In this document: piece by piece, positions 48,496 to 59,922 of the stretch
How positions within the stretch are numbered: position 1 is the first letter of the stretch
Layout of the letters: each line of letters opens with the position of its first letter
Assembly: GCA_026874595.1 (NCBI GenBank)
Contig: CM049318.1
Span: 42,140,456 to 42,204,455 of the forward strand
Length of the DNA: 64,000 bases
Direction: 5' to 3'
DNA from: Sipunculus nudus
Taxonomy: Eukaryota > Annelida > Sipuncula > Golfingiida > Sipunculidae
Notes under the pieces: model-generated
The model's input: the letters and a program-made list of their open reading frames with translations, nothing else
Databases searched by the model: none
What the model was told of the DNA's origin: nothing
Made by a program: the position numbers and the translations under genes

Positions 48496-48830
48496 CCCGC
48501 TGGGGCCTCGATATATCAGACCATCCCCTTGACACAGTCGATTACGTGTCACTTGGTTGGGCGCCAGTTGGGTGGGTCTCAATAAGACGATCCCATTTGG
48601 AATCGGTCCCATATTTATAAACTCAAGCTCTATGCTATATTTACCTGAGTTGATCATACAATTAAGCGGCAGCATAAAAGTTAGTCGGGTCTCGAACCGA
48701 TCACGTATACCCTAAAAGGACCCGCACCAGCTCCCTCGTAAACGACAAAAGTGGAGAGTAGAGTTTTGATTCCAGTGATTTGGCATCCAGTTTTTCGTAA
48801 GGAGAATAATAGAAGCCACGTGTGTGAAGA

Positions 48831-51554
48831 TTGTTGAGAATGCCACACCAAGCCAAGCGTAAAAGGGTTCAAGACGCCTTCCCGGGTCAGCTCCAGAACA
48901 CCTCGCACCGGGTCCAAGAAACAAAGTCGGACGAGAAAAAAGAGCAGCAGCAACCACGCCCACTCCATACAGAACATCTGTACACCACCTTCACCCTCAC
49001 AACCACGCCCACTCCATACAGAACATCTGTACACCACCTTCACCCTCACAACCACGCCCACTCCATACAGATCATCTGTACACCACCTTCACCCTCACAA
49101 CCACGCCCACTCCATACCGATCGCCTGTACACCACCTCCACCCTCACAACCACTCCCGCTCCATACCGATCACCTGAACACCACCTTCATCCTCACAACC
49201 ACGCCCGCTCCATACCGATCACCTGTACACTACCTTCACCCTCACAACCACACCCACTCCATACCAAACACCTGTACACTACCTTCACCCTCACAACCAC
49301 GCCCACTCCATTCCAAACACCTGTACACTACCTTCACCCTCACAACCACGCCCACTCCATTCCAAACACCTGTACACTACCTTCACCCTCACAACCACGC
49401 CCACTCCATACCAAACACCTGTACACCACCTTCACCCTCACAACCACGCCCACTCCATTCCAAACACCTGTACACTACCTTCACCCTCACAACCACGCCC
49501 ACTCCATACAAAACACCTGTCCACCATTTCACCCTCACAACCACGCCCACTCCATACCGATCACCTGTACACCACCTTCACCCTCACAACCACACCCACT
49601 CCATACCAAACACCTGTACACCACCTTCACCCTCACAACCACGCCCACTCCATACCGATCACCTGTACACCACCTTCACCCTCACCACCACACCCACTCC
49701 ATACCAAACACCTGTACACCACCTTCACCCTCACAACCACGCCCACTCCATACAGAACACCTGTACACCACCTTCACCCTCACAACCACACCCACTCCAT
49801 ACCAAACACCTGTACACCACCTTCACCCTCACAACCACGCCCATTCCATAGAGAACACCTGTACACCACCTTCACCCTCACAACCACGCCCACTCCATAC
49901 CGATCACCTGTACACCACCTTCACCCTCACAACCACACCCACTCCATACCAAACACCTGTACACCACCTTCACCCTCACAACCACGCCCACTCCATACCG
50001 ATCACCTGTACACCACCTTCACCTTCACAGCCACACCCACTCCATACCAAACACCTGTACACCACCTTCACCCTCACAACCACGCCCACTCCATACAGAA
50101 CACCTGTACACCACCTTCACCCTCACAACCACGCCCACTCCATACCAAACACCTGTACACCACCTTCACCCTCACAACCACGCCCACTCCATACCGATCA
50201 CCTGTACACCACCTTCACCCTCACAGCCACACCCACCCCATACCAAACACCTGTACACCACCTTCACCCTCACAGCCACACCCACTCCATACCAAACACC
50301 TGTACACCACCACCCTCACAACCACGCCCACTCCATACCGATCACCTGTACACCACCTTCACCCTCACAGCCACACCCACTCCATACCAAACACATGTAC
50401 ACCACCTTCACCCTCACAACCACGACCACTCCATACAGAACACCTGTACACCACCTTCACCCTCACAGCCACACCCACTCCATACCAAACATCTGTACAC
50501 CACCTTCACCCTCACAGCCACACCCACTCCATACCAAACACCTGTACACCACCACCCTCACAACCACGCCCACTCCATACCGATCACCTGTACACCACCT
50601 TCACCCTCACAGCCACACCCACTCCATACCAAACACCTGTACACCACCACCTTCACAACCACACCCACTCCATACAGAACACATGTACACCACCTTCACC
50701 CTCACAGCCACACCCACTCCATACCAAACACCTGTACACCACCTTCATCCTCACAACCACGCCCACTCAATACCGATCACCTGTACACCACCTTCACCCT
50801 CACAACCACGCCCACTCCATACCGATCACCTGTACACCACCTTCACCCTCACAGCCACACCCACTCCATACCAGACACCTGTACACCACCTTCACCCTCA
50901 CAGCCACACCCACTCCATACCAAACACCTGTACACCACCACCCTCACAACCACGCCCACTCCATACCGATCACCTGTACACCACCTTCACCCTCACAGCC
51001 ACGCCCACTCCATTCCAAACACCTGTACACCACCTTCACCCTCACAACCACGCCCACTCCATACAGAACACCTGTACACCACCTTCACCCTTACAACCAC
51101 GCCCACTCCATACCAAACACCTGTACACCACCTTCACCCTCACAACCACGCCCACTCCATACCGATCACCTGTACACCACCTTCACCCTCACAGCCACAC
51201 CCACTCCATACCAAACACCTGTACACCACCTTCACCCTCACAACCACGCCCACTCCATACCGATCACCTGTACACCACCTTCACCCTCACAACCACGCCC
51301 ACTCCATACCGATCACCTGTACACCACCTTCACCCTCACAGCCACACCCACTCCATACCAAACACCTGTACACCACCTTCACCCTCACAGCCACACCCAC
51401 TCCATACCAAACACCTGTACACCACCACCCTCACATCACGCCCACTCCAAACCAAACATCTGTACACCACGTTCTCCTTCACAACCACGCCCACTCCATA
51501 CTGAACATCTTTACACCACCTTCACCCGCATACAGACAGCGCAGCCTTGCCTAA
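48831..51554 (+). CDS. 907-codon open frame, probably a repeat artefact
   Basis: A short non-repetitive start (MPHQAKRKRVQDAFPGQLQN, then SDEKKEQQQ) leads into repeats of PTPYxTPVHHLHPHNHAHS and the two other frame readings. The 49-bp unit has no plus-strand stop in any frame, and 49 is one more than a multiple of three, so the peptide unit is 49 residues by arithmetic. Single-base deletions (near 49525) do not close the frame, so its openness is no sign of selection. Only the 40-residue start might be genuine coding. Confidence 0.12.
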   Translation: MLRMPHQAKRKRVQDAFPGQLQNTSHRVQETKSDEKKEQQQPRPLHTEHLYTTFTLTTTPTPYRTSVHHLHPHNHAHSIQIICTPPSPSQPRPLHTDRLYTTSTLTTTPAPYRSPEHHLHPHNHARSIPITCTLPSPSQPHPLHTKHLYTTFTLTTTPTPFQTPVHYLHPHNHAHSIPNTCTLPSPSQPRPLHTKHLYTTFTLTTTPTPFQTPVHYLHPHNHAHSIQNTCPPFHPHNHAHSIPITCTPPSPSQPHPLHTKHLYTTFTLTTTPTPYRSPVHHLHPHHHTHSIPNTCTPPSPSQPRPLHTEHLYTTFTLTTTPTPYQTPVHHLHPHNHAHSIENTCTPPSPSQPRPLHTDHLYTTFTLTTTPTPYQTPVHHLHPHNHAHSIPITCTPPSPSQPHPLHTKHLYTTFTLTTTPTPYRTPVHHLHPHNHAHSIPNTCTPPSPSQPRPLHTDHLYTTFTLTATPTPYQTPVHHLHPHSHTHSIPNTCTPPPSQPRPLHTDHLYTTFTLTATPTPYQTHVHHLHPHNHDHSIQNTCTPPSPSQPHPLHTKHLYTTFTLTATPTPYQTPVHHHPHNHAHSIPITCTPPSPSQPHPLHTKHLYTTTFTTTPTPYRTHVHHLHPHSHTHSIPNTCTPPSSSQPRPLNTDHLYTTFTLTTTPTPYRSPVHHLHPHSHTHSIPDTCTPPSPSQPHPLHTKHLYTTTLTTTPTPYRSPVHHLHPHSHAHSIPNTCTPPSPSQPRPLHTEHLYTTFTLTTTPTPYQTPVHHLHPHNHAHSIPITCTPPSPSQPHPLHTKHLYTTFTLTTTPTPYRSPVHHLHPHNHAHSIPITCTPPSPSQPHPLHTKHLYTTFTLTATPTPYQTPVHHHPHITPTPNQTSVHHVLLHNHAHSILNIFTPPSPAYRQRSLA
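48952..51526 (+). repeat. 49-bp minisatellite, about 52 copies
   Basis: Unit close to AACCACGCCCACTCCATACC plus AAACACCTGTACACCACCTT and CACCCTCAC. Variant sites (GCCACACCC or ACCACGCCC; CAAACACC, CGATCACC or AGAACACC) recur in patterned order, so multi-unit blocks have been copied. A 46-bp variant lacking CTT occurs at least five times. Confidence 0.98.
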
Positions 51555-51736
51555 AATCTTATTGCGAATGTTATGCAAGCTATCTATAATTAAATGGCCG
51601 GGGGTTTTAAGTTTTATGAAAATGAAAACAAGAAAAATGATAAAACTTGATATACCACAAGTATGAAATTTAACGCAATCCATGATACCCATGTACATGA
51701 CTTACCATTTAGAGCCCTTTCGATTACGCGTTATTT

Positions 51737-52568
51737 TTATGCCCCCACCACAAAGTGGCCGGGGCATATAGTTTTACCCATGTCCGTCATTCCGTCCTTC
51801 CGAAATAAAACAGTTGTACGGACTTTTTTTCGCAATGCCTGCAGATATTGGCCTGATTTTTGGTGTGAGGGCAGATAATGACCAGTTACAGATCGAGTTC
51901 GCGTTTCGTCCCGGTTGACCTATTTTTGACCGTTTTACGGCTCCTTAACTTAGAAAATTTCATGAAAAATATAAATTTTCATGACAAATACACATGTACG
52001 GACTTTTTTTGCAATGCCAGCAGATATGGGCCTGATTTTTGGTGTGTTGGCATATAATGACCAGTTACAGATCGAGTTTGCGTTTCGTCCCAGTTGACCT
52101 ACTTTTGTACGTTTTACGGCTCCTTAACTTAGAAAATTTCATGAAAAATATGAATTTTCATGACAAATACACATGTACGGACTTTATTTTGCAATGCCTG
52201 CAGATATTGGCCTGATTTTTGGTGTGTGGGCAGATAATGACAGTTACAGATCGAGTTCGCGTTTCATCCCGGTTGACCTACTTTTGATTGTTTTATGGCT
52301 CCTAAAACATAGAAAATTTCATGAAAGACAGAAATTTTTATGGAAAATACACATGTATGGACTTTTTTTCACAGTGCCTGCAGATACTGGCCTGATTTTT
52401 GGTGTGTTGCTTGATAATGACCCGTAACAGATCGAGTTTGCATTTTGCCCCTGTTGACCTACTTTTGACCATATGACACCTCCTGAACTTAAAAATTTTT
52501 TTCAAAATTTAACAAATGTTTCTAATTTGCCCCAGTCGGGGGCATTCATGTCGTTCCGACACATCTAG
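51737..52568 (+). mobile_element. Helitron-like non-autonomous element with 4 tandem modules
   Basis: Left end: ATGCCCC at 51739 pairs with GGGGCAT at 51761. Right end: GCCCCAGTCGGGGGC, then a hairpin TGTCG-TTC-CGACA (52549-52561) and CTAG (52565-52568) followed by T. A hairpin just before CTRR is the Helitron 3' signature. Four modules of about 180 bp (marker ACATGTACGGACTTT at 51993 and 52172) hold no credible gene. The left border is approximate. Confidence 0.6.
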
Positions 52569-53243
52569 TTTTTCTTTCATGACATATCTTTTGTGAGAAC
52601 TGAAATAATTTTATCCCCAATGTTATCCGTATCATTAGTATCATCAGAGTTATATTAACGAACCATTATGCATAAAAATGTCAAATAAGTAATCGACGTC
52701 TACTTTAATAACCGATGTGCGGTCGACATAGTTAGCAAACTTATTTTATGTTTCAGCAAGTTTTGGGGGGATATTGCATTTTTTTAGTCCGATATATCAC
52801 ATTAATCCATGTGCTGCCATATTGTCAGTAAAAATCGTGCACATTTCCAAGAAACAAGAATAGAAAGACAGTTTGGAAACCCGTTTCCATAGTAGGAATT
52901 ATAATAGAGAAATCTGCACCTCCGACAAAGTCATTGCACTTCAAAGGAAAGCTTTCTAATTGAATGTAGGACTTATTGAGTTATGTTTCAAAATGATTGT
53001 CCGGCAAGGCATTTCATAATTGCAGGAAAAACATCAGATTACCTTTTCATAAGTATTTGAATATTCAATGAAAAACAAACCCACGAAAAAAAGGAAAAAT
53101 AAAACAGTAATCTCTCGCTGTCCCTTCTTTAATTTGGCGAAAATTAGCGGAAGGAGAGAAAGAGAGAGAAAATGAACATAGTGAGAGTGAAAGAGAGAAT
53201 AATTTTGTCCGGTTAACTGAGACAAAGGGGGGGGGGATTAGGT

Positions 53244-53245
<2 letters not shown>

Positions 53246-53299
<54 letters not shown>
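53246..53299. repeat. (GA)n microsatellite in a purine-rich tract
   Basis: About 26 GA units within a larger purine-rich plus strand (53140-53380), preceded by a poly-G run. It could form triplex DNA. Open frames rich in S and L on the minus strand are artefacts. Confidence 0.96.
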
Positions 53300-53303
<4 letters not shown>

Positions 53304-53399
53304 AATATACTTGCATACGATAACCTGAGAGTAAGACTTCAGGAGAGAAAGAAAGAGATAATGAAAGAAAGAAAGCTTTCATCTGGTAACCTGAAAGAC

Positions 53400-54136
53400 C
53401 ACCGTACTGTTATTATAACCGTTACAACAAGGCTTAGGCAATCAGTGCGGAACGGATTCTAATCAATGTAATTAGTTTATTATCAAGAAGCTGCACTAAA
53501 AGCTGTGGTTTCTCTCTGAAGCGTGGTAATATGGGATGTTACACATCTCCGTAAAGAAGCATCTAATTTGAATACCAAGAAATAATTATTAAAGGAAAAT
53601 ATGAAACATTTAAAATGAACATCTCATATTTTATTGACTGAATACTTAATTCGCCATCAGAAAAGTGTAATTCATGATGGAACACTAAACAGTGAGACAG
53701 AAAGGAACGAACACTAAACAGTAACACAGGATGGAACTTTCAACAGTGAGACTTTATATTTTTCCACTTTTTTTACCTTCAAATTTTACTAAGTCAGTGC
53801 TCCTGATTCAAATATTTAAGAGATTTAAAGATATGAAAACATAAATCAAAATAACAGACGTATTATTATATATTATACTTTTAATAAAACTCAAATTTTC
53901 ATGATGACCGGATTATTGTATTTAGTGCAATAAAGCAATAAAGGGGAGAATTAGCAAAGGTTACACAAATTAAATTGAAATTCATTGAAATAGGGTTGCA
54001 AATTGGGGAATGCTAAATATTCCCCAATGTCGATAAACCTGAAGCCCTCATGATACATACCGTGATATAAAACACCCCCATATCCAGTATATGATATTCC
54101 CTTGGATTGTCTCTGGAATGGTCTGACATACCGTAG
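53400..54136. other. AT-rich DNA, nothing recognised
   Basis: Contains three short partial repeats of GAACACTAAACAGT (53680-53745). Confidence 0.5.
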
Positions 54137-54445
54137 GCCCTGTGGGAAACTTTCAGACAATTGGGCAAGTTGTTCTCACGATACTTCTAACCCCTTGGGC
54201 AAGTGGTCAAGTGTTATTATCGAGCCCTGACCTGATCAAATATACATAAAAGGGTTATTATTGGTAAAATTAACATCTTAATTAGATTCAATAGACAGCA
54301 ATGAAGAGATCTTTCAAATTAGTGCATGGTCACTCATAGGGGTAAATTACGGCTATGGGCAGATAAATAATGTAATAATTATTAGTTAATTAACCAATTA
54401 AAATCATAAAATGAAATGTCTTTCCCCCAGTGGGACTTTTTGGGA
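54137..54445 (-). repeat. Dispersed repeat, inverted mate of 48.2 kb
   Basis: Reverse-complement copy of 48187-48495. Together they flank about 5.6 kb including the 49-bp array, but at this length and divergence they look like two independent insertions. Confidence 0.8.
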
Positions 54446-54741
54446 CTTTGATATGTTATATATTTTTACATTTATTTTGTGGGACTGTCCTTGTGGCAAA
54501 AAATTCATACATCGGTATATGTTTGCCTTGAAGACGTGGGCAGTGATGTTTACATTTGCGAACCGTAATGGAACTCGAGAACATCAGCTTTTCGAAAATC
54601 TTTGACTAGTTATATATATAATTATTGTTGTTAGACCCATAAAGGAAAGATTGATGTGAGGAAGATATGAAAGATGAATAACATGTTTATGTTTTAAGGC
54701 AAGGAAGCTGTTCCTAAAGAAAGAAACGGGAATATGCATAC

Positions 54742-54906
54742 CTCGTGGTTGAGGAAGCGGGAAGCAGGAAACTAAGGGGGTCCGGACTCTCTCTCCCATT
54801 TTTTCCCCGCCGCAACCTTTTTGAAGGATTTCAGACCAGTTTATGGACTCACCCCGCCTGGACTCCCCGCTTCCGGACCTTGGTACCGTTTTAGGTTTTG
54901 TAGGAA
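54742..54906 (-). CDS. Possible internal exon, 165 bp
   Basis: On the minus strand an acceptor TATCATTTAG precedes an open segment beginning PTKPKTVPRSGSGESRRGES, through INWSEILQKGCGGEK to PLPQPR, and a donor ACGAG|GTATGC. GC content rises sharply over this stretch compared with both sides, as expected of an exon. No domain recognised; polar and basic, probably a disordered region. Confidence 0.33.
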
Positions 54907-57261
54907 CTAAATGATATGTTCGTGGGAAACCACTCAAAGGAATATTGTTTTTTGTAGAGACTTTATATGATGTATTAAGACCCCAAAACCACTAAATTTA
55001 AGGAAACAAAGTTCAGTTGGTGAATTTTTAATGGACGGCCTGCGTGGCGGAGCACTGATTATCTGTATTAAGCACTCCCCCACCCACCCATATCAGATTT
55101 AAATGCTAGGTGATAGTGAAGCGACAATTATTGCGGTCATTTCAACATTAAGCAAAAGGGTTGCCTGGATGAATTGTGAGGTTAACCTTTTTTGGCTAGC
55201 TGACATAAGAATTCAGTGGCAAGGGATATCAAGACACATGTTTTAGCATTTACTTACTTAAGAGATTGGGTCAAATGTTAGGCCAAACATGCATAAATAC
55301 GTCACCCACAGCAGGGGTTATTCATGTGCACAATAGTCTTTATTCTTCGCCGGAGGTTTCTGTTGTCACGTGGTGTTTGTGTACGCAGGTATTCCGGTCA
55401 GTGCCGAAGGTAGTTCGACGGTGCTCGGTGCATGGAAACCTCCACATAAATTAGTTATCACATACAATCACTCAAAATGACGTGTACCTTATAAAAATTA
55501 TTTATTCTCATATTTTATTTGTTCTCACTGCGGGAAGAATAACTTTTAAATGAGGTAGTGCACAGTGGCATACGCAATGCGTTTTCAGAGAACATTAAGA
55601 ACAAAAATTGTTCATTTCCCTATCTTGTGGCTGAAACCTGTCCTGTTTGTTAAAGTATTCATACGTAATTTGCACCACCTCATTAATATACATGCGCATG
55701 TGTGGGCTTTTGTGCCTTTCGCGGTAAATGCATGGACCGTTTGGTGGCCGCGCAGTATGCAATAAAGTTCACGCCAGCAAGTCCTCCTTTGCTCATCTGT
55801 TGCAACTTTAATAAAGGGGGGGGGGGGGGGTATATAACAACATATGGTTGCTAATGTCGCGTATGAATAATGAAAAAATCGGATAAGTAGAACATAACTA
55901 AATAATACATCCTGTTTTGTCCTTTTCGAAGGTCCTGCCTGGGGACCTGGTGGCGTGCAGAACTTCATGCCGTCTTGGGTGCTGATCAGATGTCCTTGAC
56001 CCTCACGTGGGTGGAAAGGTAAACCAAGAATAATACTTTTCTAATCGTCTCTGGACTTAGTACATTGGCCAGGTTATTACACAGTCTTAATTATATCTAC
56101 CCATTCATGGCTTGTTTGGCAGTTTATTAAAAAAGCCTTTAGTTCAATGGTTACTTTAAAAATATATAAAACATTAACTGTTAACTGTTTAATGGATCAT
56201 ATATATGTTTAGAATGAATAATTATCGGTTAACACCACACGCTGAACACCGTACATGGGGAATAAAATACAAAGACTCAACATTTATTGCCTAAACAAAG
56301 CGGAATTGTGAAGTTTTTACTAGATATATTTATAGATATATTTTTATATTTAGTAATACTTGAAGCACCAAGTCTAGGATGCCACACGGGCAATACACAT
56401 TTCGCCATGTAAAAAAAAAGAAAAGTTTATTTTTCATAGGATCTGCCCCCCCCCCCTCCCCCCCCCCCCCCCCCAGAAACTATCAGGCAAGCAAGTCTGT
56501 TTATACAAATTTCGCGGGAAAAGGGCATGGCAACTATATGCCCAGTTCATGAAATATTCATTGTTGTAACAATTACTGTCAACATCCTACCGGAAAGTGG
56601 CATTTTACATGCCGTGTCAGTGTCACGTTTTATGCTCGTATTTCAAACACAAAGAGTAACAGTAAATAAAACACTGTTTGTGAGAAAAGGCCGCTCTTTC
56701 GCTGACTAGGCAGAAGTCTTGCCCAGGGAAAACTTTCTCGCCAGCGTACTCTCTCACTGTATAGAACCCACAATACCTGAGTAAAACCATATTAAATATT
56801 CGTGCTCATGTATCGTTTGCAAATTTCGCATGACTTTATTTGCGCCACATGTATAGGACAAACTGCTTTGTCGAGCAGATACGCCTCATATATATGATAT
56901 TACGACTATATTTAACATTTAATCTAATTTATTTTAACATTTAATCTAAAATTAGTTATTTTTTAAATAAATATATAACCTTTCTAAACTCTGAGTCTTA
57001 GTTTATTTTAAAAATTACATGGCAGTTACAAATAACCGGTTTTATCAATTCTCAGCTTAAGAAGACGAGAATAAAGAGTGTGTGTGTGTGTTGCTCATAT
57101 AAAAGTTTTTTTTTATATTTTTCTATTCCCAGGCTCATAATATAGAAAAATGAGATAAAAGAACTGTTCTAATTCATAAGCCAGTTAGTCTTAAGAAGAA
57201 CGCCTATTGGTGTCAACATAGTGCGTTCCATATATATACACCACTGCGTCCTCGGAGAAGA
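54907..57261. other. No gene called; poly-C and poly-G runs
   Basis: Poly-G near 55817 and a long poly-C near 56446-56474. The overlapping open frames at 55565-55968 on both strands cannot be separated, and a C/G run cuts across one of them. Confidence 0.45.
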
Positions 57262-57414
57262 ATGGCTATTTACATGTATAGAAGACTCCGTTCCCCCTCT
57301 CAGCCGACCATCTCGTCCAAGGACAATGTCAAAGTCTGTTTGGACGAGTTGAGCAAAGAGTTAGGAAATAATGTTTCCGTGCCAGACCTGGTCCTTTTGG
57401 GTTTGGCTCAATGA
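57262..57414 (+). CDS. Small ORF, 50 aa, with TATA-like sequence upstream
   Basis: ATG at 57262 opens MAIYMYRRLRSPSQPTISSK, then DNVKVCLDELSKELGNNVSV and PDLVLLGLAQ before TGA. The second half reads like a helix-forming protein segment, and GC is higher than nearby DNA. A TATATATACA lies about 30 bases upstream. No family recognised; it may be a small protein, a remnant or chance. Confidence 0.28.
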   Translation: MAIYMYRRLRSPSQPTISSKDNVKVCLDELSKELGNNVSVPDLVLLGLAQ

Positions 57415-57839
57415 ACCCTTAATCACCAATGAAACGCCTGCGGCTAGATCAGAAGCCCGGGCCCGGCCATAATGAGGTTAGAGTTGTGCAGCTTCCACGT
57501 CTCAATGCCCGATCGTCCTTTATCAGTCGCTGTCACATGTACGTTATCATCCCGGTCCCTGAACATGCCAGTTCAGAATTATACTCCAGTAACATTCACG
57601 TACAGCCCTCAGGGATTCTCTTCTCGTAAAAACACAGTTCTTCACAGTTCAGTCCAGATGAATATTCCTTCATTAAAATACGATCTCAATGGGTAGAACA
57701 TTATTTAGTGTGTAAGATAAAGGACTTCGGGTATGAAGGTCCATGGTAGTTTGTTCCACTTTACAGTTCACAGTAAAATGGGTTTTTTTCTTAAGTTCCA
57801 GATCAGTTTCAAAAAGTTAAATACAGCGAAGGAATTAGG

Positions 57840-58047
57840 CATATATATATATATATATATATATACAGTGAAACCTCGTTGTGTCGAAGTCGGAAGGGAC
57901 CCTCGGAAAACTTCGACACATCCGAGGTTCGACACAAGCGGGTTTTATTTGGCAATAATTTAACTGGAGTTTTCTGGAATATCGAGTCTGTAACTTCGAC
58001 ATAAGCGGGCTATTCGACTTAAGCGAGCTCGACACAACGAGGTTTCA

Positions 58048-58111
<64 letters not shown>
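57840..58111. repeat. (TA)n microsatellite split by a MITE
   Basis: TA runs at 57840-57865 and 58051-58111 flank the element at 57866-58050, which therefore inserted into a pre-existing TA tract. Confidence 0.93.
57866..58050. mobile_element. Pogo/Tigger-like MITE, complete, 185 bp
   Basis: Perfect terminal inverted repeats: CAGTGAAACCTCGTTGTGTC at the left and its inverse at the right end, flanked by TA on both sides. Inside, TTCGACA(C/T)A(A/T) words recur in both orientations. CAGTGAAACCTC ends with TA targets fit pogo/Tigger-type Tc1-mariner relatives. It has no transposase and depends on one elsewhere. Confidence 0.85.
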
Positions 58112-58113
<2 letters not shown>

Positions 58114-59237
58114 TCTTTCATATAAAAACCCTGCGCATGAGATAAACATCAGTCTCACGTTTTACCGAGGAACATTTACAACCGTGATCTGAAAAACGGC
58201 AGGCGCGTAGCAGTGGTTAACGTGATTTGCCATAGCAACCGAGTGTCACATGACGAGTACAACCATTTCTCCTACAATTCAGTGTGCCAATTTCATGATC
58301 TTATAACACACAGTCATTTTTCTACAAATATTGATGAGAGGTGTACTTGCCATTTGTTGCAGTGCGTGTCCATTTTCATTTTGTAAGGCAATTTGCATTT
58401 CTTGCCGGGTCTCTTGAGATTTTATCCAATAGCAACTCAACTTTTTTCTCTGACCCTGGTGCGAAGTTAATGTGTAACTTTGATAGATCAATCTTGTTGA
58501 TTATATATCGCTCGTTCCTTTTGTTGGAGGGAGTTAGTGTTTCCAAGTTTCGGGAAATTAATAAACTTCAATCAACGCAAGTGGTCTAGTAGCACGGTAC
58601 TGTGGACTGGGGAACGTCAGTCTGCAGCTAATTTACTGTTGACTTGGCGAGAGGGATCCCATTTCATGTTTCGTCCCCGTAGGTCCATTTTATTCATCTT
58701 ATTAGTAATTTTTATCTTCACAAAATGAACTCGTGATGCGATGATCAAGATGGATTAAGGCACGTCACGCGATATTCAGCATTAACACAACAGTCACAAG
58801 TGTTTATGGATTTTATATAGGTTCTAAATCATTTTGAGTTCATTTATCATTTTGATTAATTTAAGTCTGAATCTTTTGAGAAACATTCGCTAAATAAAAT
58901 CAGGGAGTTGTGATTCTCTCCCCCACCCCATCCTCTTTAAAATAATATTGTTTCAATCGATACTTCATCATGTTTACCTGATTAGTCTCATTTAGGTCAC
59001 TTTTTTTAAACGGTACCTGTGTCAGTCTAATTCATGTTAACGTTTGCTTGGATGTTCTCTGTCCGATGGAGCCGGTTCAAGCACTCCCCTGATCAGTTTA
59101 TGTTAATTATTAAACAGGCTTTGCCCGGTTTTATATTTATAAAAGTTGAACTAGCTCTTTATGACTGTATTTATAATATGTCCCCTCCTCTTTCTGAAGT
59201 CCTCTCACGGTGTGAGTCTATAATAATGGACCATGAA
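58112..59237. other. No gene recognised
   Basis: Open frames at 58341-58728 and 59034-59243 lack domain or splice support. Confidence 0.45.
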
Positions 59238-59922
59238 TTGTAAACAAATAACTATAATTTATTCTTAAAACAACCCTTACAATACAATACACTAAATCAA
59301 TACAAAAATACAGTAAAACAGCGGTATAGCAACAAGTCAATACAATCACATAGAAAAATAACGTGCACAGCACCCGGACACCAACATCGTCACCACGATA
59401 AGTCCTTTAAATGTTAACTCTCGGAGAATGACAGTCCAGTGGAAAGTTCTTGCAACAACCCAGAAAGTAAACTGAAGTCCAAATGTATAAAATCCAGGAG
59501 AAAGTCTTTGAAAATCTATAATTGCCGCATTAGTCGGATAAGGTCCTAGAATCTGAAACACACTTCTGCGTCCGCTGGAATCTTCTCTGCTCTCTCTCTC
59601 TGCCCCTCAGTTCTAAAACACACCCCTTTATATACCTTCACACCTCAAGCCGAGAATTTTCCACTTCTCGAACAGTCTGTAAGATCTTGCACAACACAGT
59701 CTACACGCGTTTCAGGAATTCTCTAGAAAAACAGCGCTGTGTATCTCCGCATACCAGGCTCATCACGTGACCCACGACCAAGCGTAAAAACCCAAGGCTA
59801 AACATGACAACGAGAGTTCAACCAATACGGATTAAACATAGAATGTAATACACGGCCAGACCCGAGTGTCACAACAGGAATTACGCCCATGTCACATAAT
59901 AAAAAGAGCACCTGTTACTACA
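59238..59922 (-). mobile_element. Solo LTR copy 5, missing its 3' end
   Basis: Minus-strand LTR starting near 59922 (AGGTGCTCTTTTTATTATGT) with a TATA box (TATATAAAG near 59632) and AATAAA (near 59260). The last ~120 bases present in copies 2 and 3 (ending TAGGTTCCGTAACA) are absent. The start reads GTAACAGGTG, close to the family end. Confidence 0.8.

Noticed and set aside
53034-53382. S/L-rich minus-strand frames
   Set aside because: Translation of a GA microsatellite.
48187-54445. Inverted ~300-bp copies as ends of one large transposon
   Set aside because: They are short and diverged, the outer borders do not coincide, and the DNA between is mainly a minisatellite and another element with its own ends.
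55612-55968. 118-codon minus-strand frame
   Set aside because: It crosses a poly-G/C tract, overlaps an open frame on the other strand and lacks any recognisable motif.
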